64,000 nt of DNA, taken from Sipunculus nudus (taxonomy: Eukaryota; Annelida; Sipuncula; Golfingiida; Sipunculidae). Both the position numbers and the translations under genes were made by a program. Below the pieces are notes generated by a model that was given only the letters and a program-made list of their open reading frames with translations, was not told the origin of the DNA and ran no database searches. Location of the stretch: contig CM049311.1 in NCBI GenBank assembly GCA_026874595.1, positions 35,815,176 to 35,879,175 on the forward strand. The letters are read 5' to 3'. Below are positions 1 to 11,042 of the stretch, piece after piece. The number at the start of each line of letters is the position of its first letter. The stretch's first letter is position 1.

Positions 1-920
1 ATAATGTATGGATGGATAGAATGTCAGTTATTTCAAATAACACCATGCAGTCACCTATGGTATTTTTCAGTTCAATTTTTAATGATAACAAAAATAAATC
101 ATATTATTCATTACTAATCATTAGGGATCATATGAAGGAAATTAATGATAGACAAAGATGCATTTGATAATATTAATCTAGATATCAACTGTGTCTATAG
201 TGTGTAGATTGATGTGAAAGTAGTCCAAAGTGAATATATTACATTTATTTTTTTAATATAAATAAAAGCCATAAAACCAAGTACTTATGATCATTATTTA
301 AATTTGTGAATTTTGTATATTCTGGATTCTCAATATAACTGTTTGGCTAAAACTGAATAAATACTAGACATGGTGTGAATGCTTAGCAAATGTATTTGAA
401 TACGAATATGAATCATTTTAAAATTTCTTGCATAAGAATGGGAATACAGTTAAAAATGAAAGTATTTGAATACCAGTGCAAATACTTTCAAAATGTATTC
501 ATGAATGCATGCATGAATATATTCTATAATATTATTTTAATAATCATTTCAGTTATATTTTATTTTAAAAAAAAATCATGATTCTCTTATTATTTTTAAT
601 AAAAATTATATTTGGCACAATATTTGTTATTAAATTTTAATAAATAGTAACACTCTTATATTATATGTGCTGCTTATAAGTTGTATGGCCAAGTCAAAAT
701 CTGTGTGACAATAGCACTCCATTTGTCAATAAAATAAATGAAATCAATCCTCTTCCCTGTCTCCAAAGATACTATCAAAATCATACATAAGCTAAACACC
801 AACTACTCATAATAAAGCTTTTATTTATTTCCACTCAAAACCAGCATGTGCCTCATTTCCAAATCATATTTTTTTATCATATATAACAGCTGAGCGCCGT
901 GACCCATGGGTCCCCTGTTA
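1..920 (+). repeat. 3' part of a hairpin-ended interspersed element, cut by window edge
   Basis: This stretch is closely similar, in the same orientation, to 25836-26757. Both share the opening segment with ACACCATGCAGTCACCTATG, a long AT-rich body and the same terminus CAGCTGAGCGCCGTGACCC followed by ATGGGTCCC. The perfect 12-bp palindrome GACCCATGGGTC is at 901-912. The 5' half of the element lies outside the window. No coding capacity is seen; the short open frame at 390-581 is AT-rich chance. The 3' end at about 920 is inferred from the shared terminus of the other copies. Confidence 0.8.
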
Positions 921-1080
921 AATAAGGACCTGAATTGAAAAATTCATGGGTGAACAGGGGTCACATAAATATACCTTTTTTATGTCAGGTTATCTGAAGC
1001 AAGTTATTCCCATCAGTGGTACATCAGGATAGGAGAAGAAAGTCTGTTAATTGATATGGAATAAGCCAAGCCAAAAGAAG

Positions 1081-1640
1081 TATAGGCTCATCGAGCAGCT
1101 ACAAGTTGTTGCGGTCAAGACCTCAGCCCTGTGCGCTCCTTAAACATGTTCTCTGAGCCAACAGTCGCAGTGCCACGCCAAGCCAAGCAGGGAGCCGTAG
1201 AGGGCGCCATCTTCTCTTCTGGTTGTTGTCCTTGTTAGAAAGCTACAGCATCCACAGCCACAAAGCCAGAAGCAACCCGCATTCCCTCCATCGATCCCAG
1301 CAGCGGAGACCCAGCCATGCCATTCAAGAGCCGAACTGGATCCTTGTGAACAACCTTACTTCGAGACCCAAAGCCCTTTTACTTGCGATTTCGGTCATTT
1401 GGACCGTTTATCCAGTTTCCCGGTTATGCAAGTTTACAAGTTTTTTCGTCATTGGCAACCTTGCTGCTAGTGTGTTGTTGAGTTTTAATTTTATTATTAT
1501 TTAATTTAATTTATAAAAAAAACTGCAAAGGTGTATGCTTGAATTTATGGTGGAGTGAGGCTTCTATTAATAAATTTTTTCGCTAAATATGTTTTGTTGT
1601 ATTATTGGTGCCTCGTGCAAGGTAATTTTGCGTTTTGTTA
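1081..1640. other. GC-richer island of unknown nature
   Basis: About 1080-1460 is clearly richer in G+C than the flanking DNA and carries several CpGs. It is followed by an AT-rich stretch. A 93-codon open frame (1223-1504) crosses it but resembles no family I recognise, and a short second ATG frame near 1317 stops quickly. It could be an untranslated exon, a solo LTR (a TGGTGCC string near 1608 is reminiscent of a primer-binding site) or an inserted fragment. None of these is supported well enough to name it. Confidence 0.25.
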
Positions 1641-2739
1641 TATGTCGTGAGCAGTGATGAGAATACAACTTTTGTGCTGGTAAGAGTAGTCCGTCATCAA
1701 AATATGTTCTCACATATTTCTTCGGAGTACATATGGAATAATAAAGGACCTACTCCTACAGAGTATGTCATAATACTACAAGAAAATGTGGAAACATAAT
1801 ATAGAAAACTGATATCTTTAGATTGTGGGTGGTAAGGAATTATGCTATTTTGAATAGAGATGCTACTGGTTTCTTATTTGCTCTTGGTTACTTGCAATTG
1901 GAATATATACCTCCTCTCCACCTGAGGTATAATAAAGGAGCGAAGTTTACCTGTTGTGATCTGCATTCAGTGTATTCAAGATTAATTCAGGTGAAATGAA
2001 GTGATATCATGAACACTGGGTTAAAAATCCTTACTCCAGGATAGCCATATTTCACAGAGTGGTAAGTATACCCAGGGGTAGTTTTCACTTTTTCTTTTGC
2101 ACACAATAACAGGGGATAAATGAAGACTTGAAAGCACAGGGGACAAGCATGTCCCTTTTATTCTTCTGAAAGCAAATGGATTGTTGGGTGTTGTACAATA
2201 AATGTCAAAGGGTGAGCATTAAAACTTAATGTAGCTGAGCAGTAGATAGTGTTTCCTTTACCTGTGGGGACAAGGGAACATGAATGATAGTCAGGCTGGG
2301 TGATGGAATGAGGGAAACTGACAGTGGTATAGGTACAGCAGGGATGGCTTAAATTACCTGCTGATTATGTATGGGAGAATATCTGACATATACTGTTATC
2401 TGACTCCTTATGTTCTGTTCAGTTCATCCACCACTTGCGGTTTACTTACACTTTTTCTTTTAGTTTATAATACCCATCTTTCCTCATCAGCACACGCCCA
2501 GAATTCCCTGTCAGCAGAAATATCATTTATAACAGGAAGTAGCTGATCACATATTGCTTTTAACACTTGTGCATTGTAACAGTCTAATAAGTATGACATT
2601 AACCATTCAAGCATTCACAACATCCTGTCTGTCAGTTTGATGTTAATCCATTAGGTGAATCTGCTGTATAAAATTAATTCTACCTCTAGATGAAAGTTGA
2701 GGATAACGTACTGTTTCATGAATATTATATTATAGGCCG
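1641..2739. other. No gene seen
   Basis: AT-rich intergenic DNA with frequent stops in all frames. I see no recognisable domain, RNA gene or strong repeat. Confidence 0.5.
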
Positions 2740-3020
2740 TCTTTGTGAGCGAGATAACTAGAAAAAAATGTTTGATACAATGATGGATTTTTTTTTCTTC
2801 AAAACTTTTATGTTCATAGATATGGGGAGGAGATAAAGCTGTTCCAAAATGGGGTCATGACCTTTATATTGAGGGTGAACTTGATCTTGAATATGTCTAC
2901 TTTTTATGGGGGTCACACAACACATTAGGTATATCAGGAAAGGTGGAAGCCTTGTCCTAAAAATTATAGGGCTTGCATGGATTACATTTCTTTTGAAGGT
3001 ATCAGGCTGACCAAACAAGT
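2740..3020 (+). repeat. Fragment of a GTGAGC-type dispersed repeat
   Basis: The segment contains TTTGTGAGCGAGATAACTA, then GGGTCATGACCT (2852-2863), then GATCTTGAATATGTC. The same order of motifs recurs in the larger copy at 28345-28990 (TTGTGAGCAAGATGACTA, TCATGACC, AATCTTGAATATGTC). It is a degraded fragment of that family. The open frame on the minus strand here (2758-3018) is a by-product. Confidence 0.5.
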
Positions 3021-3299
3021 TTAAGCCTGAACACCAAGTGAAATAGGTGTGAAACTTATTATACCACTGCTATATGGTGAGAGGTATGTTTTCCTCTCTG
3101 TTAGTCTGTGAGCAGATTTGTGCAAGAAAGTTTTGATCAGTGCGTGTTGAAAATTTTTGGAGGGTGAGGGCAACATCCAAGGAACATACCTTTAAATTTT
3201 TTTCCCCCATTCAATGGCATCCTTTCCATTATGACATTTGGCAATTTAATTTGTCCCTGTCAAGGCCCAGAGCCATCACTACAGAGAGCTGACCCGTGA

Positions 3300-3860
3300 T
3301 TGACCTATCCATGAACTCTATGACCTTAACTGCATATTCATTAAATGAATAATCATGAGCAGAGCAGTTGCTAGCAACCAATCAACTTACCATTGGCAAC
3401 AAGCGCAAAATTTGCATAATTTGGGTAACTCTCACAAGCAGAACACATGTAGTCTGTACCAGTACCCATGTCAGCATGTTTTCCGGGATATTTTTTTATA
3501 CAAAGGTGACAGTATAAAATGTTCTTGGCCAAAGGTTGCAGGAGCCATTCCTCCCAACTACCCAGTAAATAATAATATCTTACCTGGCACATAATTCATA
3601 TGGGATAATTTAACCAAAATATGGCAAGACAGATCACAATGACTGCCATATATTCATCACTGTAGAACAGAGATCCAGTTGATGACATCAGTCAATGCAA
3701 TGTCCCGCGTCATTGACTTTTGTGAGGTCATTATTATCTTTTGTAAAAAGCTCTTGCAACCATGGGCATGGAGGGCCTTCTGTGTAGGAGTGTTTTTGGG
3801 GCTCATTATCTTAATTAGGTAAAAAAGGGCGGACCATTGGGGCTGTGGTGGATAGGTCAA
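3300..3860. mobile_element. MITE, 561 bp, perfect 12-bp terminal inverted repeats
   Basis: TTGACCTATCCA at 3300-3311 is the exact reverse complement of TGGATAGGTCAA at 3849-3860. The interior has no transposase, so this is a non-autonomous element. A second copy in the same orientation lies at about 63333-63880; it shares motifs such as TGAATAATCATGAGC near the 5' end, a central AATAATATCTTACCTGGCAC-like segment and GCATGG.GGCCTTCTGTGT. Target duplication is unclear: TTGA occurs on both sides but overlaps the terminal repeat. The overlapping open frames on both strands (3355-3594, 3371-3592, 3657-3860) are not genes. Confidence 0.75.
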
Positions 3861-3963
3861 TTGAGTTGCAGAGCTGTGTTAAACAATAAAATCCTGTGAT
3901 GCTGTGTAGTTTGATTACGATCCTGGCATAGGTTGTGGCCTGTCACCACTTCCTTGTTAATTA

Positions 3964-4100
3964 CAGTAAAACCTGCCAGATTGGTCTGTTATATATATGA
4001 CCAATATGAATGTTTTGGGCTTACTTAAGGGTGGTCTTAATAAACAGGTGTTCTTCTTAGGCAGATGGTCCTTCAGACATGTTCTGCTATTTTAAATTTC
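3964..4100 (+). repeat. Fragment of the GGTGGTCTTAATAAACAGG family
   Basis: ACAGTAAAACCTG is followed by GGTGGTCTTAATAAACAGG and a CAGACATGTTC segment. The same ordered motifs occur at 46273-46815 (split by a MITE) and 51180-51350. Old, diverged, non-coding. Confidence 0.55.
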
Positions 4101-4614
4101 TCTTGATAAATGTGTAGTGTGTACACTGGAGGAACTTGATGCATTTGCTAAATATTTGCAGTCTTGCCACATAGTCGGGGTGGTATCAAACCAGAAACTG
4201 ATGTCCACAACAATATGTGTATACATACATCAGCTTGCATCATAAGGATGGCCCCTGCTGAAGCTATACAACATACTGTCATTGTTATATATGAAGTTTA
4301 TCCCCCAAGCATCCTGTCACAGCATATTAATCCTGTGTTGTATGCAGGATTCTGTTAACCACAATGTTTTTGTTCTCATGAAATACTCATAAAAAGGAAA
4401 GTGGAACCGTTATTGCTGTTGATGCTGAACCACTCCAGAGTTAGCTCATATTTACGAACTGTTGGCTTAGATATTTGTGAAAACTATTAGTAGTTTAAAA
4501 ATAAATAAAGAACAAATAAAAACATGTCTGGAATAAATCAAATCATCATTTAGCTTTAGGAACATTTTGTTCAACTGACAACTCAAAGGATATCAAGACA
4601 TTCAGCATTTTGTT

Positions 4615-4930
4615 TGTGAACATTATCTTGTGGACATTTTGTCTGACATCTTGTCCTTAGGCTATTTTAACAAGGAGATTTATCCTCTGCCTTTCAGTGA
4701 GCACTGCATGTATCACATGATGTTTTGTCTGTGGATATTTTGTCCATTGGCATTTTATCCAGGGATATTTTGTCCAATGGCATTTTTTCCAGGGACATTT
4801 TGGCCACTAACATTTTGTTGTCAGACATTTGGCCATAGGTATTTTGTCCATTAGCATATTGTTCAGGGACATTTATCCTGTGGTATTTTGTCCTTAGACC
4901 TTTGGTCCTAAATCATGTTGTCCAGATACA
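4615..4930 (+). repeat. Degenerate short-period tandem repeat based on ATTTTGTCC
   Basis: Runs of GGATATTTTGTCC, GGCATTTTATCC, GGACATTTTGGCC and similar 17-19 bp units follow one another. The unit contains a partial palindrome (GGACA...TGTCC). The 74-codon open frame at 4630-4854 with repeated FCP/FYPGIF peptides is a direct product of the periodicity. Confidence 0.6.
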
Positions 4931-5615
4931 TCTTTTCCAGAAACTGATTTTGCTATGTCACTGTAGTCATTGTACAGCGTGATCTTATGCAAGACCATTG
5001 TCGCTGGTATTTCACAGGTTTATGGTGAATGTAATCTACAACATTATAACATTCTTATCACATTAACCTTGATTGCATTTTCTTTTTCACAGTGTGGCTT
5101 TATTTAAAGTTGTGGTTCTAATCACCTTCATTTAAACCTTCCCTGATTGTAATTTGATATTGATGCGTCAGGTTTAACCACACAGATTTGTCCTGGTGTG
5201 GCTGACAGTCTGTATTTGTCACAGGAGTCTGTTTAATCATCCCCTCCATCCCTGCATCCCTTGACAACTGCTGGAGACAATGCTGGACCAGCCAGACACA
5301 GCGGCTGGTGTCTTTGATGTACAGGTTTCATGTGACAGGTAGCGCCCTGCTGCAGCAAACAGACTTTGTAGTTGCAGATGCTTGTGCAGGACTGCTTCAT
5401 CTGCTCAGACTGTCAGTTCTTATGATTAATGGTCCCAGCACATGCATGCAGCACTTCTGAGGACTCTGATATTTCCTATAAATTCCTGTATTTTCCTATG
5501 AAGACATAGTCTCTTATAATTTCTTGTATTTTTCAACATTTAGACCTTAATCTCTTATATTTTCCTATAAATTTCCTATAATGTGACACTGGAGAGGTGA
5601 TTAAAAACCTTTAAA
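4931..5615. other. No gene seen
   Basis: Intergenic sequence. 5465-5580 has short, irregular repeats of TTTCCTATAA / TCTTATA type. Nothing codes. Confidence 0.45.
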
Positions 5616-5619
5616 AGTG

Positions 5620-5681
5620 GGGGGGGGGGGTGTTAAAGTGATGTGGGCCATACCTAGGAAACCTATAATCAATTTGATTTT

Positions 5682-5760
<79 letters not shown>
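5620..5760. repeat. (G)n and long (AT)n microsatellite
   Basis: A run of G at about 5621-5631 is followed, after a short gap, by an uninterrupted (AT)n tract from about 5685 to 5759. The minus-strand frame across it encodes alternating Tyr-Ile and is not a gene. Confidence 0.95.
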
Positions 5761-5764
<4 letters not shown>

Positions 5765-7659
5765 CACAGTCAGTAGAAAATGACATCATTTTCTGGGCAT
5801 TACAATAAACTTTCAGCACTTTCCAGTGACAACAGGAGTGAGGTATCATATCTCATATCCATTTAACCTTGGTGTAACTTAAGGTTGTAACTAAGGACCT
5901 TGGCTTACCTGCTTCCTAGCTAGTGTGTGAATCTTTGGAAAGGTCAAGGTGAAGGTCATTCATCCATCAGTGTCTGCTTGCTTCCTGGGTGAACAATTAT
6001 TTATGGATAGCCTGACTAATTAGTCAGAGAAGAACTGACTGTACTCACAGGGTGATTTTTGGGGCATCAGTTCAGAGCATCTTAACTGATGGGGATGAAG
6101 CTACATCTGTTTGGCTGCTGCCCCTGATACGTTCTTACTCAAAGGTGTCTTACACCTGAAAATTAACTAATTAACACCATTCTGGCAACACATGAAGTTA
6201 CACGTGATTGAATAAGGTGAATCAGGGATAGTAAAACTGACCATGTACAGAGATGTTTTTTTTTTTTTGAAACTTTTTAACTATCATCACAATTTAATAC
6301 ACATACTATTGCTAATGTTTATTTACCTTTTAAGGACAAATGTGTATATTTGGAATCCCAAGGGGAAAAAGATATTATTTCACTAAATGGTATTGCCTGT
6401 TACTTTTGACACCTTGTTCAATATGACTGCACTCCTGTCCTTATAATAAAATTGAATGGAGCACAATAAGTGAGAGAATTTCTGTAAATTCAATATTAAT
6501 TTGTAGATGCTGATGATAAGTTTGACTGTGCTGGTACACATCTCTACTTTTCATGGAACTATCATGCTCCAATAATTGAAACAAAGAAAAAACACCTGTG
6601 TATTGGTTGATCTTTCCTGGTTTTATATTGTTACTGAGTATCGATTGACCATGAAATTAAAAAAAGGGACCATATCCTATGAAAATTTGTAGACTTAGGC
6701 ATGATCCAAGGAAAGAGTTTGTCCACTCTAAACTTTGCTGATACACATCCTCTTGCCACCAATTTATCTCTGCAGATAGATTCTCAATTGGACATTGTGC
6801 TTTATGCACTTTTGTGTAGCATCCCTGTGCCTTAAAGTTGATTTCTCCCAGTTTCTTGAAATGCTACCATTTTGCATACATACTAAAACCTGGATGACAC
6901 AGGTCACATGTTGAAATTATGGTTATACTGCTAGTAAGGGTAATTTAACCGCTTCAGAGTCAGTTGCAGATACACTCATTTGTTTAAACCTGAACATACG
7001 TTAGACCATAGAGTGGTACTGTAGTTAATAGTTCAGTTAGGCCACACCAAAAAAAAAAAAAAACAGTTTAATTTCCAAATTCCATTTTGATAAAATTTTT
7101 AATTGATTAATAAACATTATGCCCTTCCTATAAATATTTGCTAATGGCTGCCTTTTGCCTCAGTTCCCCTCAGAGATATTGTAGCATTTGTTAAATATTT
7201 ACAAAGTTTTCATAAATAATTTTTTATCAGAGACATAAGACTTTGTGTTGTTTTCCCAAGCCAATTCAAGAACTGTAAAAGGTGTCTACATCCCTCCTGC
7301 AGTGTAGCATATATTCAACATGCAGTGCCTGCGTGCTCCATATTTTAGTACCCAGAGTCTGATGGACAAATAATTTTTTGGTGTGCCCTTAGGTACTCTT
7401 TTTAGTGAGAGTATATTAAACACAAATTGGAGCAAAGGTTATATTTAGTGGTTGATAAGAGCATGTGTCAAGCCTGCTAAGTGCTCTTTTATATCCCGGG
7501 AATTTGTGTGTTGATGTTCAGAGTCCACACTCCTAGTAGGACAGATGATTGCCGCTCAATGTTGCAAATGTTAATAAATGTATTATGAATAGGTGACAAC
7601 AAGTCTCCCCTGGAAATGGAGCTTAAATGGGAGAGTGCACTTGTGGAAATCAATATCTG
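5761..7659. other. No gene seen
   Basis: AT-rich DNA with mononucleotide runs (T at about 6258, A at about 7050). No exon, RNA gene or clear repeat was identified. Confidence 0.45.
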
Positions 7660-8080
7660 AGCCCAAATGGCATTTATGGCTTTTAGAGCACAGCAAACAA
7701 GAAATCTGCATCCTAAGGAATGCAAGCCTCCACCATTTGGTGGGGGGGGGGTTCCCTATTGAGGCATGCTTCCAAAACTTTGTTTGCATTCACTTATTGA
7801 GCCCATATCTCTGGGTTCATTTGTGCATAAGTGACTGTAAAAATATTCCTTGATGTTTTTTGAAAATGGGTCATGTGCCTACCAGACCAAAGTCTTATTG
7901 ATTCTTTACTGGTCTTATTCGGTAGTGCCCAGAAGATTTCATCAGATTCTGTTCATTATTTGTGAGTTATAACTTATATTGTGAATTTATAAAACCACAC
8001 ACAGGCAGCGATGAATGCATACCCTCCTGTCAGAGGCAACTAAGTTATGCATGCACAGTACTCAATCAAGTGGAACATGT
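7660..8080 (+). repeat. Dispersed repeat, older copy shared with 38640-38990
   Basis: Segments AATCTGCATCCTAAGGAATG, GTGACTGTAAAAATATTCCT, GTGAGTTATAACTTATATTG and CAGAGGCAACTAAG match, in order, diverged segments at 38640-38990. No coding potential. The GGGGGGGGG run near 7742 is local slippage. Confidence 0.55.
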
Positions 8081-8448
8081 ATACTTTGTGTTTTTGGCTA
8101 CGATCGCAGATTTTAAATTTGTATAAGGCAAGTAAAAATTCATGTGGGGCAAGTAAAAATTAGCTATTGCCTGATTGGGCCAGTACATTCAAAATTCTAT
8201 TTCAAGCCCAGGGGAGTTATTCATTTAACAATGTCCAATTAACAGCCATTTTGTCTTAGCCATTTTACCCGATGCCGTTTTTAGCTCAGCTGACTGTAAG
8301 TCATCTGAGCTATAGGGATCACCTTTTGTCCGTCGGCCGTCCGGGCGTCTGTCCGTTAACAGGGCACAAATCGTAACCGCTAGAACTGGAATCTTCTTAC
8401 TTGACATCCTGGGAGGTCTATGGAAATTCTCCTTGTAAACCTGAAATT

Positions 8449-8463
8449 AGGTCACTGTGACCT
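8449..8463. promoter_or_regulatory. Perfect IR3 nuclear-receptor site (ERE-like) in copy A
   Basis: AGGTCACTGTGACCT is a perfect AGGTCA inverted repeat with a 3-bp spacer. Its reverse complement, AGGTCACAGTGACCT, equals the classical vitellogenin-type oestrogen response element. Occupancy is unknown; the match is seen in sequence, the function is inference. Confidence 0.6.
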
Positions 8464-9485
8464 ATATTCTTCGAGCTATGGAGTTCCGAAGTACCCCCCA
8501 GAATAATGGAAAATTTGATACAAAAGCTCAAGTATCTGTACAACTAATGCATTGATCATCATGATTTTTTGCATGGATATTGATCATGGACTGTTTCATC
8601 AGTTTCTGCAGACTGGTGGCGCCCGCTGTATTTTTTCGATTTTTACCAATATTTTTCTCTATTTTTGAGACCTCTTAAGATGCGGCCATCTGTTAACAGG
8701 GCACAAATCGTAACAACTACACCTAGAATCTTCTCTCTTGACATGCAGGGAGGCCCATAAAAAGTCTCTTTGGAAACCTGAAATTATGTCTCTGTTACCC
8801 ATAATCTTTGAGCTATGGGGCTTCGAAGTACCCCCCAGAATAATGGAAAATTTGATACAAAAGCTCAAGTATCTAAACAACTATTGCAGTGATCACCATG
8901 ATTCTTTGCATGGATATTGATCATGGAATGTGTCATCAGTTTCTGCAGTATGGTGGCGCCACCTGTATTTTTTTTATTTTTAAGAATTTTTTTCTCTATT
9001 TTTGAGACCTCATAAGATGCGGTCATCTGTTAACATGGCACAAATCGTAACAACTGGACCTAGAATCTTTTCTCTTGACATGCTGAGAGGCCCATGAAAA
9101 GTCTCCTTAAAAACTTGAAATTAGGTCTCTGTTACCCATAACCTCTGAGCTATGGGGCTCCGAAGTACCCCCCAGAATAATGGAAAATTTGATACAAAAC
9201 CTAAAGTATCTGAACAATTATTATATTGATCACCATGATTCTTTGCATGGATATTGATCATGAAATGTTTCATCAGTTTCTGCATTCTGGTGGCGCCACC
9301 TGTATTTTTTCAATTTTTAGCTCAGCTGACTGAAAGTCATCTGAGCTATAGGGATCACCTTTTGTCTGTCGTCCGTCCAGCCATCCAGGCGTCTGTCTGT
9401 TAACAAATCGTAACCGCTAGACCTGGAATCTTCTTACTTGACATCCTGGGAGGTCTATGGAAATTCTCCTTGTAAACCTGAAATT

Positions 9486-9500
9486 AGGTCACTGTGACCT
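9486..9500. promoter_or_regulatory. Second perfect IR3 nuclear-receptor site in copy A
   Basis: Identical 15-mer to that at 8449-8463, in the matching position of the duplicated unit that follows the second hairpin head. Other units in the element carry decayed versions (AGGTCTCTGTTACCC). Confidence 0.6.
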
Positions 9501-11042
9501 ATATTCTTCGAGCTATGGGGTTCTGAAGTACCCCCCAGAATAATGCAAAATTTAATACAAAAGCTCAAGTATCTGAACAACTAATGCATTAATCACCATG
9601 ATTCTTTGCATGGATATTGATCATGGAGTGTTTCATCAATTTCTGGAGATTGGTGGCGCCAGCTATATTTTTTTATTTTTTACGATTTTTTTTTCTCTAC
9701 TTTTGTGATCTTTAAACATTTGGTCATATGTAAACAGGGCACAAATCATAATGACTGGACCTAGAATCTTCTGTCCTCACCTCCAGGGAAGCCCATAAAA
9801 GGTCTACATGGAAACCCTAAATAAGGTCCCTGTTACCCATATTCTGTGAGCTATTGGGCTCTGAAGTACCCCCCAGAATAAAGATTTGGTCATATATTAA
9901 CAGGGCACAAATCATAATGACTGGACCTAGAATCTTCTTTCTTGACATGCAGGGAGGCCTTTGGAAAGTCTCTTTGGAAATCTGAAATTAGGTCTCTGTT
10001 ACCCATATCCTTCATGCTATTGCTCCGAGAATAAAGATTTGGTCATCTGTTAACAGAGCACAAATTATAATGACTTGACCTAGAATCTCCTTTCTTGATA
10101 TGCTGGGAGGCCCCTGAAAAGTCTCCTTGTGCACCTGAAATTACATCTCTGTTACCCATATCCTTCATCCTATGCGGCTTTGAAATACCCCCCAGAATAA
10201 ACATTTGGTCATCTGTTAACAGGGCACAAATCATAATAACTGGACCTAGAATTTTATTTTTGACATGCTGGGAGACCCCTGAAAAGTCATCTTGTAAACC
10301 TTGAAAATAGGTGTCTGTTACCCATATCCTTCATGCTACAGAGCTCCATAGTACCCCAATGAATATTGGATGATTTTATACAAAAGGTCAAGTTTGGAAA
10401 AAGTATTTCATTTAAATTTGACATTCAGATGATAAAATGACTTTTGTCAATGTCTTCCTGGTCAGCTGAGCGTCATGACCCCTGGGTCACTTGTTATATG
10501 TCCAGATGTAAATTTGCTCCCAACTTGTATTTAAACAATGCCATTCCTTTCATAGCTTCACAGATTTCACTTTTTTTTTTAAACCAATGCAGAATTACGC
10601 AAACAGTTGGGAATACATACACTTTCTATTTAATTGGTAGTCTAGATAATTAAATAAAGGTCCTTGTTGTTCTGAAAAGGCCTCCCTTGTGTCAGTGTGA
10701 TCATATTACCGAGAATTCCTTGGCTTGGGACTGCAATTCATACTTGATATTGCCAGACAGAATAAGGAGCTACTATCAAGGGAGCCCCATGTTGATTGTA
10801 TTGATCTGGGTGTAATCATACATGCCGGAAATCTGATTGTATATTCTGTCATAGGATCTGCACCTGTGCCTCGCTTGTTGTGATCACTGTAGGTTCCAGC
10901 ACATGTGCTGCCATCTATTGATCAAGTTGATAACTAGTTTCATGAGTGAATACCAGTGTTTGATATTAATCACTTGCTATGTCTTGTTTTGCTAGCCTTT
11001 TTAAATTATAGGAAACATTATGTGAAAAAAAACTTCACATTT

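Larger units (their letters stand above)
8283..10495 (+). mobile_element. Hairpin-ended element, copy A, with internal ~340-bp and ~160-bp units
   Basis: It starts with AGCTCAGCTGAC and its near-complement GTCATCTGAGCT (8283 on), followed by a GTCCG-rich tract. It ends with CAGCTGAGCGTCATGACCCC and TGGGTCACTTGTT at 10463-10495. The core is a series of degenerate units, each opening with TTAACAGGGCACAAATC. Units begin near 8355, 8692, 9030, 9400, 9732, 9898, 10050 and 10217; the first ones are about 340 bp and the last ones about 160 bp. A second 5' hairpin at 9319 suggests internal duplication or a nested copy. No protein is encoded. It belongs to a different subfamily from copies B-E. Confidence 0.8.

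Noticed and set aside
1200-1640. Complete LTR retrotransposon
   Set aside because: No second LTR, no gag or pol frames and no clear TG...CA ends; only a weak primer-site-like string.
5601-5849. Tyr-Ile repeat protein on the minus strand
   Set aside because: Translation of an (AT)n tract.
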